Notes: a model not told the origin generated them from the sequence alone. Shown: positions 1 to 9,689, counted from the stretch's first letter. The stretch: DNA of 64,000 nucleotides from Bacteroidota bacterium (GCA_027620655.1 JAQCDS010000006.1:1-64000), one strand, 5' to 3'. Program-made: numbers and translations.

Positions 1-118
1 CAGATTTGTCATAAGTTTTGTAGTTCAGCGTAGAATATGTTAAAAATAACATCAATGCTAATCCAACAGCAAAATAGATAGAGCCATTTCTACTGACGTC
101 TGCTTTTGGGTTTTTCTT
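1..118. repeat. Direct repeat copy A (118 bp or more) shared by two tonB genes
   Basis: Bases 1-118 match 858-975 with one difference (A at 92, G at 949), a synonymous Ser codon change. The identity stops at 118/975 where the two N-termini diverge. On the other side it reaches the window edge, so the true length is unknown. Confidence 0.95.
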
Positions 119-166
119 AATATTAGATTCTTTGGTCGGCTGATTATTTTTTGAGGTCTTGTTCAT
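1..166 (-). CDS. Energy transducer TonB, second copy (N-terminal part only, cut by window edge)
   Basis: The ATG at 166 opens a frame that runs off the left edge after about 55 residues, so only the N-terminus is visible. It has a short polar cytoplasmic segment (MNKTSKNNQPTKESNIK), then KKNPKADVSRNG, one hydrophobic helix, and a periplasmic beginning. From KKNPKADV onward it is residue-for-residue identical to the tonB gene at 265-984, so it is a tandem paralogue. TonB couples the inner-membrane proton gradient, through ExbB/ExbD, to outer-membrane receptors; the C-terminal receptor-binding domain of this copy lies outside the window. It sits downstream of tonB on the same strand but behind a terminator hairpin, so it may need its own promoter. 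The paralogy is seen directly; the function is inferred from the family. Confidence 0.8.
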   Translation of the reverse strand, partial: MNKTSKNNQPTKESNIKKNPKADVSRNGSIYFAVGLALMLFLTYSTLNYKTYDKS

Positions 167-222
167 AATTAAGATTATTAGGGATTTAACAACAAAAATC
201 ATTCAAAAAATATGCCAAAAAA

Positions 223-243
223 AATCCCCGCATTGCGGGGATT
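223..243 (-). terminator. Intrinsic terminator after tonB
   Basis: A perfect 9-bp stem (AATCCCCGC / GCGGGGATT) with a 3-nt loop lies 22 bases beyond the tonB stop codon. On the minus strand it is followed by a run of seven or eight T. This ends the sprA-gcvH-vanZ-tonB transcript before the second tonB. Confidence 0.88.
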
Positions 244-264
244 ATATCATATAATGTAAAAAAA

Positions 265-984
265 CTAGTCTTGTACTTGAAAAGTAATAGGTAAAGAATA
301 CGGTACAATTACTGGTTTTCCTCTTTGTCGACCAGGTTTCATTTTTGGCAACATATTAATCACTCGTGCTGCCTCTTTTTCTAACCTTGGGTGTGGTGCT
401 CTAGAGCGTACTCCAGTAACATTTCCGTTTTTGTCAATTTTAAAAATTACGCTAATACGTTGTCTTCCTGTAAGCCCTAAATCTCCAGCTAAATCTGTAT
501 TGAATTTACGCTGAACGAATTTGGCAATTTTATCAGACATACACTTACGCTTTTCGGCATTAGTTCCACGTTCGCAACCAGGATATTCTGGTACGTTTTC
601 AATCACTGCAAAAGGAACTTCAACATCTTCTACAACTTCTTCAACTTCTATATCTTCAACCTCAACAATTTCTTCTTCTTGATCTGTTTCTGTTGATTCT
701 ATTACTGTTTCTTCAATTTCCTCTTCATCTTCCACAACCTCAATTACTTCTGGAGCAGCCGGTGGTGGTGGCGGAGGTGGTGGCGGAATAACTTGTTCTA
801 TAATTGGTATTTCTTCATCTAGTTCTTCGTCTAGATTAAGTTTTCCGATATCAATATCAGATTTGTCATAAGTTTTGTAGTTCAGCGTAGAATATGTTAA
901 AAATAACATCAATGCTAATCCAACAGCAAAATAGATAGAGCCATTTCTGCTGACGTCTGCTTTTGGGTTTTTCTTTGATTCCAT
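265..984 (-). CDS. Energy transducer TonB
   Basis: 239 residues from an ATG. Order: short cytoplasmic N-terminus, one transmembrane helix at about 16-34, an acidic stretch, nine consecutive prolines at 67-75, a long Glu/Asp/Val linker to about 125, and a C-terminal TonB domain from about 128 to the end. The C-terminal domain begins with EYPGCERG, has a second Cys at KRKCMSDK (the Cys pair is usual in Bacteroidota TonB), and closes with SLPITFQV. The protein transmits proton-motive force to TonB-dependent outer-membrane receptors such as the one at 61343. It is the last gene of the run sprA-gcvH-vanZ-tonB and is followed by a strong terminator. Its first 40 residues are duplicated in the neighbouring paralogue. 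Which receptors it serves cannot be told from sequence. Confidence 0.93.
   Translation of the reverse strand: MESKKNPKADVSRNGSIYFAVGLALMLFLTYSTLNYKTYDKSDIDIGKLNLDEELDEEIPIIEQVIPPPPPPPPPAAPEVIEVVEDEEEIEETVIESTETDQEEEIVEVEDIEVEEVVEDVEVPFAVIENVPEYPGCERGTNAEKRKCMSDKIAKFVQRKFNTDLAGDLGLTGRQRISVIFKIDKNGNVTGVRSRAPHPRLEKEAARVINMLPKMKPGRQRGKPVIVPYSLPITFQVQD
858..975. repeat. Direct repeat copy B, inside tonB
   Basis: Partner of 1-118, with one mismatch in 118 bp. It encodes the KKNPKADVSRNG segment, the transmembrane helix and the first periplasmic residues. Confidence 0.95.
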
Positions 985-1028
985 TGTGTGTTTTTTACGG
1001 GGGGTTAAATTAAATAAAAAAAATAAAA

Positions 1029-1412
1029 CTACATAAACGTTTGAAGTTTTTTAACAAGCGTTTGTTTTTTCCAACTAATAAAAGCAACCATCACTAGTAT
1101 CCCTAGTGTGTTTGCCACAACATCTAATCCCTCAGAAACTCTTGCTTGTGGCGTTATGCTTTGTAATAGCTCAAGGATTATGCCAAAAATAATCGAAAAT
1201 AGAGCAGCATAGGTCAAACTTTTATTTATTCCTTTGGTGTAGAAAGACAAAAAAACTAAGAAACAAAGTATGGCATAAGCCAAAAAATGAACAATCTTGT
1301 CTTCAAACTCAATATCAAATGTAGATTGATGATTGATTTTTGCCAAACTACCAACGATCAAAAGAATTATGTAGCCAATTGCTACCGCATGAATTGCCTT
1401 TTTTTTAAGCAC
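1029..1412 (-). CDS. VanZ-like small integral membrane protein
   Basis: 127 residues. The only suitable start is a GTG at 1412; there is no in-frame ATG nearby, and the GTG overlaps the end of gcvH by 8 bases, which points to translational coupling. Four hydrophobic segments are visible (about 8-25, 38-58, 67-86 and 99-114). The motif [16 protein letters not shown], followed by [28 protein letters not shown], is the VanZ family signature. VanZ was named for a teicoplanin-resistance accessory gene, but most family members, including flavobacterial ones beside sprA, have no known function. No resistance role is implied here. It probably shares a transcript with sprA, gcvH and tonB. Confidence 0.85.
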   Translation of the reverse strand: MLKKKAIHAVAIGYIILLIVGSLAKINHQSTFDIEFEDKIVHFLAYAILCFLVFLSFYTKGINKSLTYAALFSIIFGIILELLQSITPQARVSEGLDVVANTLGILVMVAFISWKKQTLVKKLQTFM

Positions 1413-1785
1413 CTATCAATGTTTTGTAATCCTCCGCAGAAAGTAATTCGTTAAGCTCAGAGGTGTCTATACATTTAAGTTTAATCATCCATCCTTCTCC
1501 ATAAGGATCATCATTTACTTTTTCTGGTTCGTCTTCCAAAGCTTCATTAAATTCAATAACTTCTCCTGCCACTGGAAGAAACAAATCTGAAACTGTTTTT
1601 ACGGCTTCAACTGTTCCAAAAACTTCTTCAGCTTCTAGTGTTTCATCTAATGTGTCGACTTCCACATAAACAATATCTCCTAGTTCACTTTGTGCGAAAT
1701 CTGTGATTCCTATTGTAAGTATTTCGCCCTCTGCACGAACCCATTCGTGGTCTTTTGTGTATTTTAATTCTTCAGGTATATTCAT
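1405..1785 (-). CDS. gcvH: Glycine cleavage system H protein
   Basis: 126 residues from an ATG. It is the lipoyl carrier that shuttles the aminomethyl group between the P and T proteins of the glycine cleavage system. The N-terminus [14 protein letters not shown] and the lipoylation site [14 protein letters not shown], with Lys63 as acceptor, are textbook GcvH, and the length is normal. No gcvP or gcvT is nearby. The gene lies alone between sprA (24 bases upstream) and the vanZ-like gene (8-base overlap), a neighbourhood I recall from other flavobacteria. A stand-alone H protein can also act as a lipoyl relay to other 2-oxoacid dehydrogenases; that role is only a possibility here. Confidence 0.96.
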   Translation of the reverse strand: MNIPEELKYTKDHEWVRAEGEILTIGITDFAQSELGDIVYVEVDTLDETLEAEEVFGTVEAVKTVSDLFLPVAGEVIEFNEALEDEPEKVNDDPYGEGWMIKLKCIDTSELNELLSAEDYKTLIGA

Positions 1786-1809
1786 TATATTGGTTTTTAT
1801 ATTATTGTA

Positions 1810-4800
1810 TTAATTTCCAAAATTGTAGCGCAGCGTAAATCCAGATCTAATAGTGGTTTGTGGAAAAGCTGTCGAAATAGCATAATCAGATAATGCATAG
1901 TCAAAATAGAATATGGCTGTCAAATTGTTGCTAAAGGCATAGTCTGCAGCATATTTGAGACTCCAAATAGTTTGACCTGCACTAACTTGATTATTATCTA
2001 AATCCAAATATCTTATTATGGTTTTGTTATTTCTTATGGACAAGTCGGCTTTCATATTCAAATCACTTTTAATAATTTTTTTTGGCCCAGCCAATTTCGA
2101 ACGAATTCTTAAATCTTTGATACGATAACCCAATCCAAAAATATATTCATTTCCTTGAATTTCAGTCAACAAATTATTATCAAAACTTACAGAAAGACTT
2201 CTGTCCTTTTTGATTTCTGTTGTAACCTTGATTGAATTTTTCATTTCGAAATCAACTTTAACCAATGGACTAAATTGCTCTACTAAGTTCACATTACTAA
2301 AAAGCGTTTGAGCCTTAAAATTTCCAGACTGATCTAAAACATCCGGGTTTTGACTGGCATAATCCAGAGTAGGATCTGCAGCTTCATAATCTAGATTTGT
2401 GCGGAATTGATTTATGGTATAAGATGATCGATATCCATGAGTAATGGAAAATCGTTTAAACCTTTTTTTGAACCATTTGTTCCTCATAAATCCTGTATAT
2501 TTCAAGGTCCAATTTGGAATAGGAATGTCTCGAAAAGCATCCAAACTTATTTTATTGGCCTTTTTCCCGGAATACGCCGCCAAAAATGCGGGCAACAACA
2601 CAGACTGACTGTTTTTTCCAAATCCAAGAGGGTATCCTTCTGCATCTGTTGCATAGGTGCTATTACCATAAAAATTCTGCGCCAAACGATTTGCTATTTC
2701 TAATCGATTGCTTTTAAAATCTTCAAATGGTGCAGAGCTAACCTCATCACTTTTGCTAAAGGCGGTTTTAATCAATGATGTAGAAATATTAAAATTACCA
2801 AATGTATTCTGAATCAAAGAATTATAGGTGTTGCTCAAGCCATCACCATTGGTGTCTGTTGTATTGAAGTTTTCTGTAAAATTTGTAGCATAGGTTTTGC
2901 CCCCTGTAAAATCAATTTTTAAATCTGAAATAGGTTCGGTATTAATGGAGTAATCTAAATTTTCGTTATGTGTTTCAGAATATTGTTGATTAAACTGATC
3001 GAATGTTGTTAGCCAACCATTTTGAGCCGCAATATGACGAACATCGCGCTGGCTTCCCATAGTGTACCCCAAAGTAGGTTTCATGGTGCCTATAAATCCA
3101 GGAGTTGGTAAATAACCCGGCAAAAATGAACTGTTGTTTTCCGAATAATTTATTTGCATTCTATCAATACTTGTTAGCAATCCAATCCCAAAATCTTTTA
3201 AGTTGAATTTCTTTTTTGAATTTGTTCGCTGAGTTCTATTATTGGCATTACTTTGTACGCGCGATGGTCTTCTCGAATTCGATTTTTTTATCCCAACATA
3301 TCGATAAAGTTTGCGCATATCAAAAGAGGTGTTCAAATTGTGTTGATTTGCATTAGAAATAGAGTTCCCCAAATCATAGGTTTGCCCGTTGATATTTAAC
3401 TGACCGAATAAGTCAGATCCCTTGGTCCACAAGAAATCACCAGTATAGCTATAATTGGCGGTCAAGAAACTAAGCGTTGGGATTTTGTTTAAAGGCAGTT
3501 GATAATTTATACCCAATTGCTGAGCATGTCTGTTGGGGTCGCCAAAATCAAAGAAACGATCCCAAACCCCAAGTGTTGGATCTTGGTCGCCATTTAGGTC
3601 ATCATTTATAAAATAATTTCGAACAATATGATTATTGGACGACGTAAAATTTAAACTTAACGCATTTGTCAACTGATAATTTAATGTGTATTGTAAGTCA
3701 AAAGTATAGTTTCTTCGAATTAATTCATCAACAGAAATGTTATTTGCTCCTAGTTCAGCATCTCTAAATTTTTGACTATTAAATTGACGAACTATATCAG
3801 AATCAATTGTGAGGCTCGATGGCATTAAATTGAGGTTGAAATCCTTTATAATCTTCCAATACTTACCTTTAAATAGTGAGTCATTTTTTTTGAACGGTTC
3901 AAAATTCAAAGGCTGAAAACTATAACTGTAATTAGCTCCAACGCGAACATTTTGTTCTAGAGAGTTTTCAATTTCAAAATCTCTATGCGTCATTTCGTTA
4001 TAAGAATAATTAAGGGTTAAATTTTCAACATCATAAACCTTTGGTTTAGCATTTCCTGTACGTTGTTTTTTAACGCCTATAAAGTTGATACTTTTTCGTT
4101 TTGTATAATCCTCAGACTGCATACGAATACGATCGCGTTCTTCGGTTGTTTCTGCAGCATCCAAACGATTTTGAAGCTTTAAATCTTTGTATTGTTGGTC
4201 ATATTCTGGAGTGATTAATGTTTCACTTTGTCCATAATTGAAAGGAATTTGAAGCCCCCATTTTTTAGGTAACAATTGTCCAATGTTCATGTTTGTAACA
4301 AAGTCATATTGTTTCAAATCTTCTCTACTACGCTCATTTGGTCCTTGATCTATATTCCCGAAACCAGTGGTACTTCGCTTTGCAGTAGCATTGATATTCA
4401 TAAAATCTGCAATGTTGGTATCCATACTCATAACTGCCGCCCAACCGCCTTCATTATCCATTTCGGCTAGACGAAGTTCATTGAACCAAACTTCTGCACA
4501 TTGATTTGTAGATCCTATATTTTTTATTCCTATCATAAGGGTGCGAATATCTCCAAAATTTGGATTTCCTTTTATGGCAATACGCTGCTCAAATGGGGCA
4601 TCTGTTTGGGTTGAATTTAAATCCAATGTAAAAGGTGAAAACTCTCCAACTGGAGTTTCTTGAAGAACTCCATCAATAACATTATAAAATGTAGGATCTT
4701 CATTGGTTAATGTTCCTTGACTAATGCCAAGGGCTTTAATTTTTTCTAAAAGTTCTAAAGAAATATTGAGCTCATTATACTCTGGCCATACTTCAGAATC

Positions 4801-7800
4801 TGATGCGCCTGTGGCGCCTGAGGATTTTCTAAGAGGTAATTCTAATTGATAATAGTTTTGTGTAAAATCATTCCCCATACGCACAAAGGCAACCAAATTT
4901 CCTTGCTCAAAACTATCTGACTCACCATCTTCTGCATGGATAAACATTTTTAGTTTTTTATATTGGCGCATATCTACATTGATGTTTTTGAAAACAGCTC
5001 TAGAATCCAATCGCTCCAAATCACAAACATCAACAACAAGTGATTGTTCATTTTGACGAACAACAGTATTGTTGTTATTCAATTGTTCGCGCTGAACATT
5101 TGGCGGTGAAACATAGCTCCCATCATTTTCTTGAATTCCAACAATACCAACACTAAAATCTGTGGGTTCTAGTAATGTAGCAGCATCTGAATCATCGTCC
5201 AAAGATTGTAAAAAACGTCTCCAATCACTGCGTACCAAATCAAAAGTACCAAATCTTAGTACTGTTTTTTGTGTGAAATCTTTTAAATACAATCTTGTAA
5301 AACGAATTGATCTAAAATCTGAAATCCCTCCAATAGCATCCGAAAATTGTGTTAGCGGTATTCTAAATTGATACCAGTTTATATTTCCAGATTGTGAACC
5401 GTTTGGTAATGTTATGCCAGTAACCGTCTTTCGATCAACAATAAATGGGCTATTTGGGTTATTTAGAGCTGCCGCATTGATGTCAATTTCATATTCATAA
5501 TAACTATCAATCGTATTCATTGTGTTATCTCTATTGATATCTTCTACATCGGGTTGTGTTGTAGAGCCTCTATTGGTTTCACTAAAAACATCAGGAGAAT
5601 TGCCTTCAAGACCATTGTATCGTTTGTATCTGTCAAAAATATCTCCAGAAGTATTCAAATAATACGTGTAATTGTCATTAGCTGGATCGGCCAAATTTGA
5701 AAACGCTGAGAATCTAGGATCAGTGGTGTTAGCTTCTTCCAAATCATCATATCCATCTAGACCAACATCTTGATTGGTGCGTTCTTGCCCTTGAGAAGAA
5801 AATGCATAGATTAATGATTGATTTTGAGGGGTTACTGTTCCCCACACAGATTGAGGCAATAAACTAATATTACCATCCGCGGGAAGTCCATTTTCATATT
5901 GTTTTTTACCATCTTTGATGACATCTTCAGAAATATTACCTAAGTTGAGGACGAGTTTTCCTCCTGGATTTGTTGGGTTATTTAAAAATGGATCCATCAA
6001 CCAAAACTCTACATATTCTACATTGGATTGTTCAAAATCTGTTGAAGTTAATTGTCTGGAAATTCCAGCCCAACTATTTTGTGGGTTATCTAAAATTCCA
6101 TCTTCCGCCCCTTGTTGATAATTATATGGTCCTCTTTCAGCGGGGCTATATACCAAATCCAAAGAGTTTATAACTGTGTATTGCCCTGTTACCAAATCAA
6201 TTTCTGGAAAAAGTTCATCAATAAAAATACGTCTTGTGTATAAATCTGAAATATCATCGTCTGTAATTTCCCCTGGTCTTTGGGAGCTGTAGAAAATAGG
6301 ATCAACAGTATACCAATTCAAAAGTGCTCTGTCAAAGCCATTCTGATAGCCATTATCGTCTTCATTCCCCTGCGCATAAACACGCCCTAATCCTTTTGGT
6401 CTACTCGATAAAAACCATGATTGTGGCGTAAGTAAGCTAATACCGTTTTGAGTGCCTTCAAAATCATCAACATATGAGGTCACTTCTCCATTAAAATCAG
6501 TGCCTTTTGGTGCACCGGGCTTCAAGTATGCAAATTCCCCGCGAACGGATAAATTTGATATCGCATCGGTATCAATATTGGGTAATTTATTAGCCATTCG
6601 AGTAAGGAAAGGGACTTCTGTTGAGTAATTTCCATTGACTCCAAAAATTGTGTTATTGATGGGCTCTGTACCATAATTCGCTTTCTGAGTTATTGGACGT
6701 TCATTCAAATTCAAAAGTGTTGCTCCTAGAACGAAATTTTCATTGAATTGATGTTCAACATTTACTCCCGTAAAACGCTTTGTTTGTTGTCCAAAAACTG
6801 CATTATTTTCTACAGAAACTTGAATTGGAGTGTTTGAAGATTGAAGAGAAGGGTCTAAAATTTGAACGGTTCCAATTTGATAGTTCACAGTATAATCGAT
6901 TCCTTCTACCAGCACACGCCCTCCTGCAGTAACTTTTACAGAGCCTCTTGGCACATTAAATGCACCTATTGGAATCCCTGAACCCCCTGTAGATTTGTAG
7001 CGCCCTCGAATTTGAAATTTATTTTTTTCACTGTCCTGAAGTGCAGCAGTTTTTGTACTTGTATACAAAGATTTGTAAACATACTTCTTTTGATTTGCAT
7101 TATAAGTTCCAGGAATTGTTTCATCGGCTTGATAATCTTCTGTAGGATTCAAACGCAAGGTCTCAAATAGATAACTTCCAAAAGGTTCAACTTTTGTAAA
7201 GACAATTTTTCCGTTTTGAGGGATGACCGTTAAACCAGGCACAAAATCAAAAAATCCATCCCCCTTATTTTGAGGGTCATTGTTATAATTTAATCGATCA
7301 AAATTAAAAAGACGTATAAGAGGTATTTCATTTATAGGGTCTTCATTTCCTGTTGGGGCTGGAAAAGGTGTTCCAGAAACTGGAGTTATAAAATTCAAAG
7401 AAGAGGTTTCATTGTAAAATATATTCAATTTGAAATCTTCTTGAGAGAGTTGATACGCTCCTGTGTTATAAATGTTTTTCATCATCAAATCCCAAATTGG
7501 AAGATTGACATTTGTAACTGCGCTTTTTAGCATTTTCAACACAAGACTTTGATTATTTACAACCTGATTTCCTGTATTTATATCTGTACTTACATCGGTT
7601 GCATTTAATCCATCATTGGCAAATTCTCCAACTTGATACACTTGGCCACCAACCGTGAATTGGTAGGCTACTGCTAAGACCTCATCATTTTGTAGGCGCT
7701 GGTTTAGAGAAATATAACCCAGTTGGGTGTTGACAGTATATTCATTGCCTTGTGTTAATTTTTTTGCATTTTCTAGCTTCCCATAATCAAAACCTTCATT

Positions 7801-9033
7801 GACCCCTGGAACCAAAAATCCGGATTGTGCGGTTGCAATATCTCGAATAGCCTCTGTAAGCTGAGAACCAGCACCCCCAATATTAGTAGGATCAAAATCA
7901 TTATTGGCATTGTCTGGATACGCATTTGGCCCAACATTAACAAACCCTGCTGGTGGGGTTGTTAAACCTATTCTTGAGGATTCTCCTAAATCCTGTAAAG
8001 CCAAAATATTTCTAACATTTTGAGTTTGATTTGTTCGGTTGGTCATCCAAACTTCTATTCGAGTGATCTGAACTTGAGAATTTATAAATGGATAGTTTTC
8101 TAGAGCTTCATCATAATGTTCTCTAAAATATTGCCCTAAGAAGAAGTGTCTATTTTCATCATAATCTAGTCCAAAAAAGTCAAAATCTTGTAATGTTCCG
8201 CCGCCTTGTGCTACAATGTTTCTTGTTTCTGATTGTTGCTCAGAAAATACTCCTGTTATTCGTGTTTTTCCAAATTGCAGCTCCGTCTTTACACCAAATA
8301 AACTTTGAGCTCCAGAGATCAGTGAGCTATTCAAAGGCATGCTCACATTTCCTATTTCGAGTTTTTGAAGAATATTATCTTCTCCGCCGTCAATAGTTGG
8401 GTCGAATTCTAGTTTTATTAAATTTTGAAAATCAAACGTAGATTGTGTATCATAATTTGCATTGACTTGTAAGCGTGTCCCTACTTTTCCCATTAAACTC
8501 AAACTAATGCGTTGATCAAAATCAAAAGTTAAATTACTTTGGTTTCTAGGTGAAAATGCTGGGTTTTCTTGTTTTGTATACATCACTCCTAAATCCATTT
8601 CTACAGATCCTTGTGGCACAACTGAAATAACATTGCCTCCAAAAATTGTTTCAAAAAATTTAGAATTCACATACAAATCTGGGATCAAGTTCTTTTTTGC
8701 ATCTTCAGAACCTTCTTTTTTTCCATCAAATGCGTCTAATTTTTCTTTATAATATTGTTTTAAATTCTCCTTTTGAATCAGTGCTTGAAATTCTTTTGGT
8801 GTAAGAAATATGGGGTATTTTATGTCATAATCACCAACTTTTGAAGTGTAATAATAACGATCTGTTATAGGGTCATAGGTGTATTTATTGACAACACTAC
8901 TTGGGTCAGGAGGGTTTAAATCTCTAAACGAAAAAGTGGTGGATGTAGAATCACGAACTGTAGGTGTTTGTTGAGACCATAACAAGCAACTGAAGCTGTA
9001 GAGTACAACTAAAGCAAAGTGTTTAAGTTTCAT
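1810..9033 (-). CDS. sprA: SprA, translocon barrel of the type IX secretion system (gliding motility)
   Basis: About 2407 residues, close to the length of SprA from gliding flavobacteria. SprA is a giant outer-membrane beta-barrel through which type IX cargo (adhesins, enzymes) leaves the periplasm, and it is needed for gliding. I start at the ATG at 9033, which gives a clean signal peptide (MKLKHFALVVLYSFSCLLWS, then QQTPTV); the longer frame begins with TTG at 9054. The mature protein has the SprA N-terminal region (KYPIFLTPKEFQALIQKENLKQYYKEKLDAF is broken here as KYPIFLTPKEF then QYYKEKL), the GSVEMDLGVMY and NQSNLTFDFDQRISLSLMG strands, many later amphipathic strands and a typical barrel end (SGFTLRYNFGN). 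It lies directly after ruvA. The gene is intact, so the organism probably has a working T9SS; other T9SS genes are not in this window. Confidence 0.96.
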   Translation of the reverse strand: MKLKHFALVVLYSFSCLLWSQQTPTVRDSTSTTFSFRDLNPPDPSSVVNKYTYDPITDRYYYTSKVGDYDIKYPIFLTPKEFQALIQKENLKQYYKEKLDAFDGKKEGSEDAKKNLIPDLYVNSKFFETIFGGNVISVVPQGSVEMDLGVMYTKQENPAFSPRNQSNLTFDFDQRISLSLMGKVGTRLQVNANYDTQSTFDFQNLIKLEFDPTIDGGEDNILQKLEIGNVSMPLNSSLISGAQSLFGVKTELQFGKTRITGVFSEQQSETRNIVAQGGGTLQDFDFFGLDYDENRHFFLGQYFREHYDEALENYPFINSQVQITRIEVWMTNRTNQTQNVRNILALQDLGESSRIGLTTPPAGFVNVGPNAYPDNANNDFDPTNIGGAGSQLTEAIRDIATAQSGFLVPGVNEGFDYGKLENAKKLTQGNEYTVNTQLGYISLNQRLQNDEVLAVAYQFTVGGQVYQVGEFANDGLNATDVSTDINTGNQVVNNQSLVLKMLKSAVTNVNLPIWDLMMKNIYNTGAYQLSQEDFKLNIFYNETSSLNFITPVSGTPFPAPTGNEDPINEIPLIRLFNFDRLNYNNDPQNKGDGFFDFVPGLTVIPQNGKIVFTKVEPFGSYLFETLRLNPTEDYQADETIPGTYNANQKKYVYKSLYTSTKTAALQDSEKNKFQIRGRYKSTGGSGIPIGAFNVPRGSVKVTAGGRVLVEGIDYTVNYQIGTVQILDPSLQSSNTPIQVSVENNAVFGQQTKRFTGVNVEHQFNENFVLGATLLNLNERPITQKANYGTEPINNTIFGVNGNYSTEVPFLTRMANKLPNIDTDAISNLSVRGEFAYLKPGAPKGTDFNGEVTSYVDDFEGTQNGISLLTPQSWFLSSRPKGLGRVYAQGNEDDNGYQNGFDRALLNWYTVDPIFYSSQRPGEITDDDISDLYTRRIFIDELFPEIDLVTGQYTVINSLDLVYSPAERGPYNYQQGAEDGILDNPQNSWAGISRQLTSTDFEQSNVEYVEFWLMDPFLNNPTNPGGKLVLNLGNISEDVIKDGKKQYENGLPADGNISLLPQSVWGTVTPQNQSLIYAFSSQGQERTNQDVGLDGYDDLEEANTTDPRFSAFSNLADPANDNYTYYLNTSGDIFDRYKRYNGLEGNSPDVFSETNRGSTTQPDVEDINRDNTMNTIDSYYEYEIDINAAALNNPNSPFIVDRKTVTGITLPNGSQSGNINWYQFRIPLTQFSDAIGGISDFRSIRFTRLYLKDFTQKTVLRFGTFDLVRSDWRRFLQSLDDDSDAATLLEPTDFSVGIVGIQENDGSYVSPPNVQREQLNNNNTVVRQNEQSLVVDVCDLERLDSRAVFKNINVDMRQYKKLKMFIHAEDGESDSFEQGNLVAFVRMGNDFTQNYYQLELPLRKSSGATGASDSEVWPEYNELNISLELLEKIKALGISQGTLTNEDPTFYNVIDGVLQETPVGEFSPFTLDLNSTQTDAPFEQRIAIKGNPNFGDIRTLMIGIKNIGSTNQCAEVWFNELRLAEMDNEGGWAAVMSMDTNIADFMNINATAKRSTTGFGNIDQGPNERSREDLKQYDFVTNMNIGQLLPKKWGLQIPFNYGQSETLITPEYDQQYKDLKLQNRLDAAETTEERDRIRMQSEDYTKRKSINFIGVKKQRTGNAKPKVYDVENLTLNYSYNEMTHRDFEIENSLEQNVRVGANYSYSFQPLNFEPFKKNDSLFKGKYWKIIKDFNLNLMPSSLTIDSDIVRQFNSQKFRDAELGANNISVDELIRRNYTFDLQYTLNYQLTNALSLNFTSSNNHIVRNYFINDDLNGDQDPTLGVWDRFFDFGDPNRHAQQLGINYQLPLNKIPTLSFLTANYSYTGDFLWTKGSDLFGQLNINGQTYDLGNSISNANQHNLNTSFDMRKLYRYVGIKKSNSRRPSRVQSNANNRTQRTNSKKKFNLKDFGIGLLTSIDRMQINYSENNSSFLPGYLPTPGFIGTMKPTLGYTMGSQRDVRHIAAQNGWLTTFDQFNQQYSETHNENLDYSINTEPISDLKIDFTGGKTYATNFTENFNTTDTNGDGLSNTYNSLIQNTFGNFNISTSLIKTAFSKSDEVSSAPFEDFKSNRLEIANRLAQNFYGNSTYATDAEGYPLGFGKNSQSVLLPAFLAAYSGKKANKISLDAFRDIPIPNWTLKYTGFMRNKWFKKRFKRFSITHGYRSSYTINQFRTNLDYEAADPTLDYASQNPDVLDQSGNFKAQTLFSNVNLVEQFSPLVKVDFEMKNSIKVTTEIKKDRSLSVSFDNNLLTEIQGNEYIFGLGYRIKDLRIRSKLAGPKKIIKSDLNMKADLSIRNNKTIIRYLDLDNNQVSAGQTIWSLKYAADYAFSNNLTAIFYFDYALSDYAISTAFPQTTIRSGFTLRYNFGN

Positions 9034-9059
9034 TTTTGGGTTAAATAGTTTCAATAGTT

Positions 9060-9641
9060 TTATAAATTTTTTAGGGCTTCTTTGATGATTAGCTCTACAG
9101 AGGCATCTGGGGTTTGAGATAAAATTTTAACAACCACTCTTTCAGACTGTTTTTTGGCAAATCCTAGTACTTCTAATGCAGATAACGCTTCATCTTTGTT
9201 TGTATTGTTTGAGGTAGTAATTGAGCCGTCAATATCGTAAATTTTTAGGACTTTATCTTTTAAATCAATGATAACACGTTGTGCTGTTTTCAATCCTATG
9301 CCTTTTACAGATTGAATTAGCGCAACGTCTTCTGAAGCAATGCCCTCTCGAACTTGTTTTGGTGTTAGAGAAGATAGCATCGTACGTGCTGTGTTGGCAC
9401 CAATACCGCTAACTGATATTAGAAGTCTAAAAATTTCTCGTTCTGATGAAGTTACAAAACCATATAGCTGTTGTGCGTCTTCTTTGACTTGAAAATGAGT
9501 AAGTAATTTAATATGCTCATCATCCGTTAGTTGTGAAAATGTGTGTAGAGAAATATGTATAAAATAACCTATACCATTACAATCAACAACAACACTAGTT
9601 GGGGATTTTTCTACTAATTTTCCACTTACATGCGTAATCAT
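9060..9641 (-). CDS. ruvA: Holliday junction branch-migration protein RuvA
   Basis: 193 residues from an ATG (MITHVSGKLVEKSP). RuvA binds the four-way junction and loads RuvB hexamers during recombinational repair. The N-terminal OB domain (about 1-62) is followed by paired helix-hairpin-helix motifs: LISVSGIGANTARTML and IQSVKGIGLKTAQRVIIDL. A flexible acidic linker and a short C-terminal domain (KDEALSALEVLGF) that contacts RuvB come next. It ends 26 bases before the sprA start and lies 60 bases after maeB. A weak TACATTTG box in that gap may give it its own promoter. RuvB is encoded 3.3 kb upstream on the same strand, and no ruvC is seen. Confidence 0.96.
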   Translation of the reverse strand: MITHVSGKLVEKSPTSVVVDCNGIGYFIHISLHTFSQLTDDEHIKLLTHFQVKEDAQQLYGFVTSSEREIFRLLISVSGIGANTARTMLSSLTPKQVREGIASEDVALIQSVKGIGLKTAQRVIIDLKDKVLKIYDIDGSITTSNNTNKDEALSALEVLGFAKKQSERVVVKILSQTPDASVELIIKEALKNL

Positions 9642-9660
9642 ACCATAAAACTTAAGGTAC

Positions 9661-9689
9661 CAAATGTACTAAAATTATAGTATTTTAAA
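9661..9689 (-). promoter_or_regulatory. Candidate internal promoter for ruvA-sprA
   Basis: On the minus strand a TACATTTG (-7 consensus TAnnTTTG) at 9661-9668 is preceded, after 17 bases, by TTTA, one mismatch from the -33 TTTG. It ends 19 bases before the ruvA ATG. The match is partial. Confidence 0.35.

Noticed and set aside
727-800. Proline- and glutamate-codon runs in tonB as a microsatellite or repeat element
   Set aside because: They encode the usual Pro-rich periplasmic spacer and acidic linker of TonB; no sign of a separate element.
1029-1412. VanZ-like gene as an antibiotic-resistance gene
   Set aside because: Only the family name points that way; the housekeeping context with gcvH and sprA and the absence of van genes argue against it.
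1810-9054. Start of sprA at 9054, seven codons upstream of the chosen ATG
   Set aside because: The codon is TTG; the ATG at 9033 gives a normal signal peptide directly.
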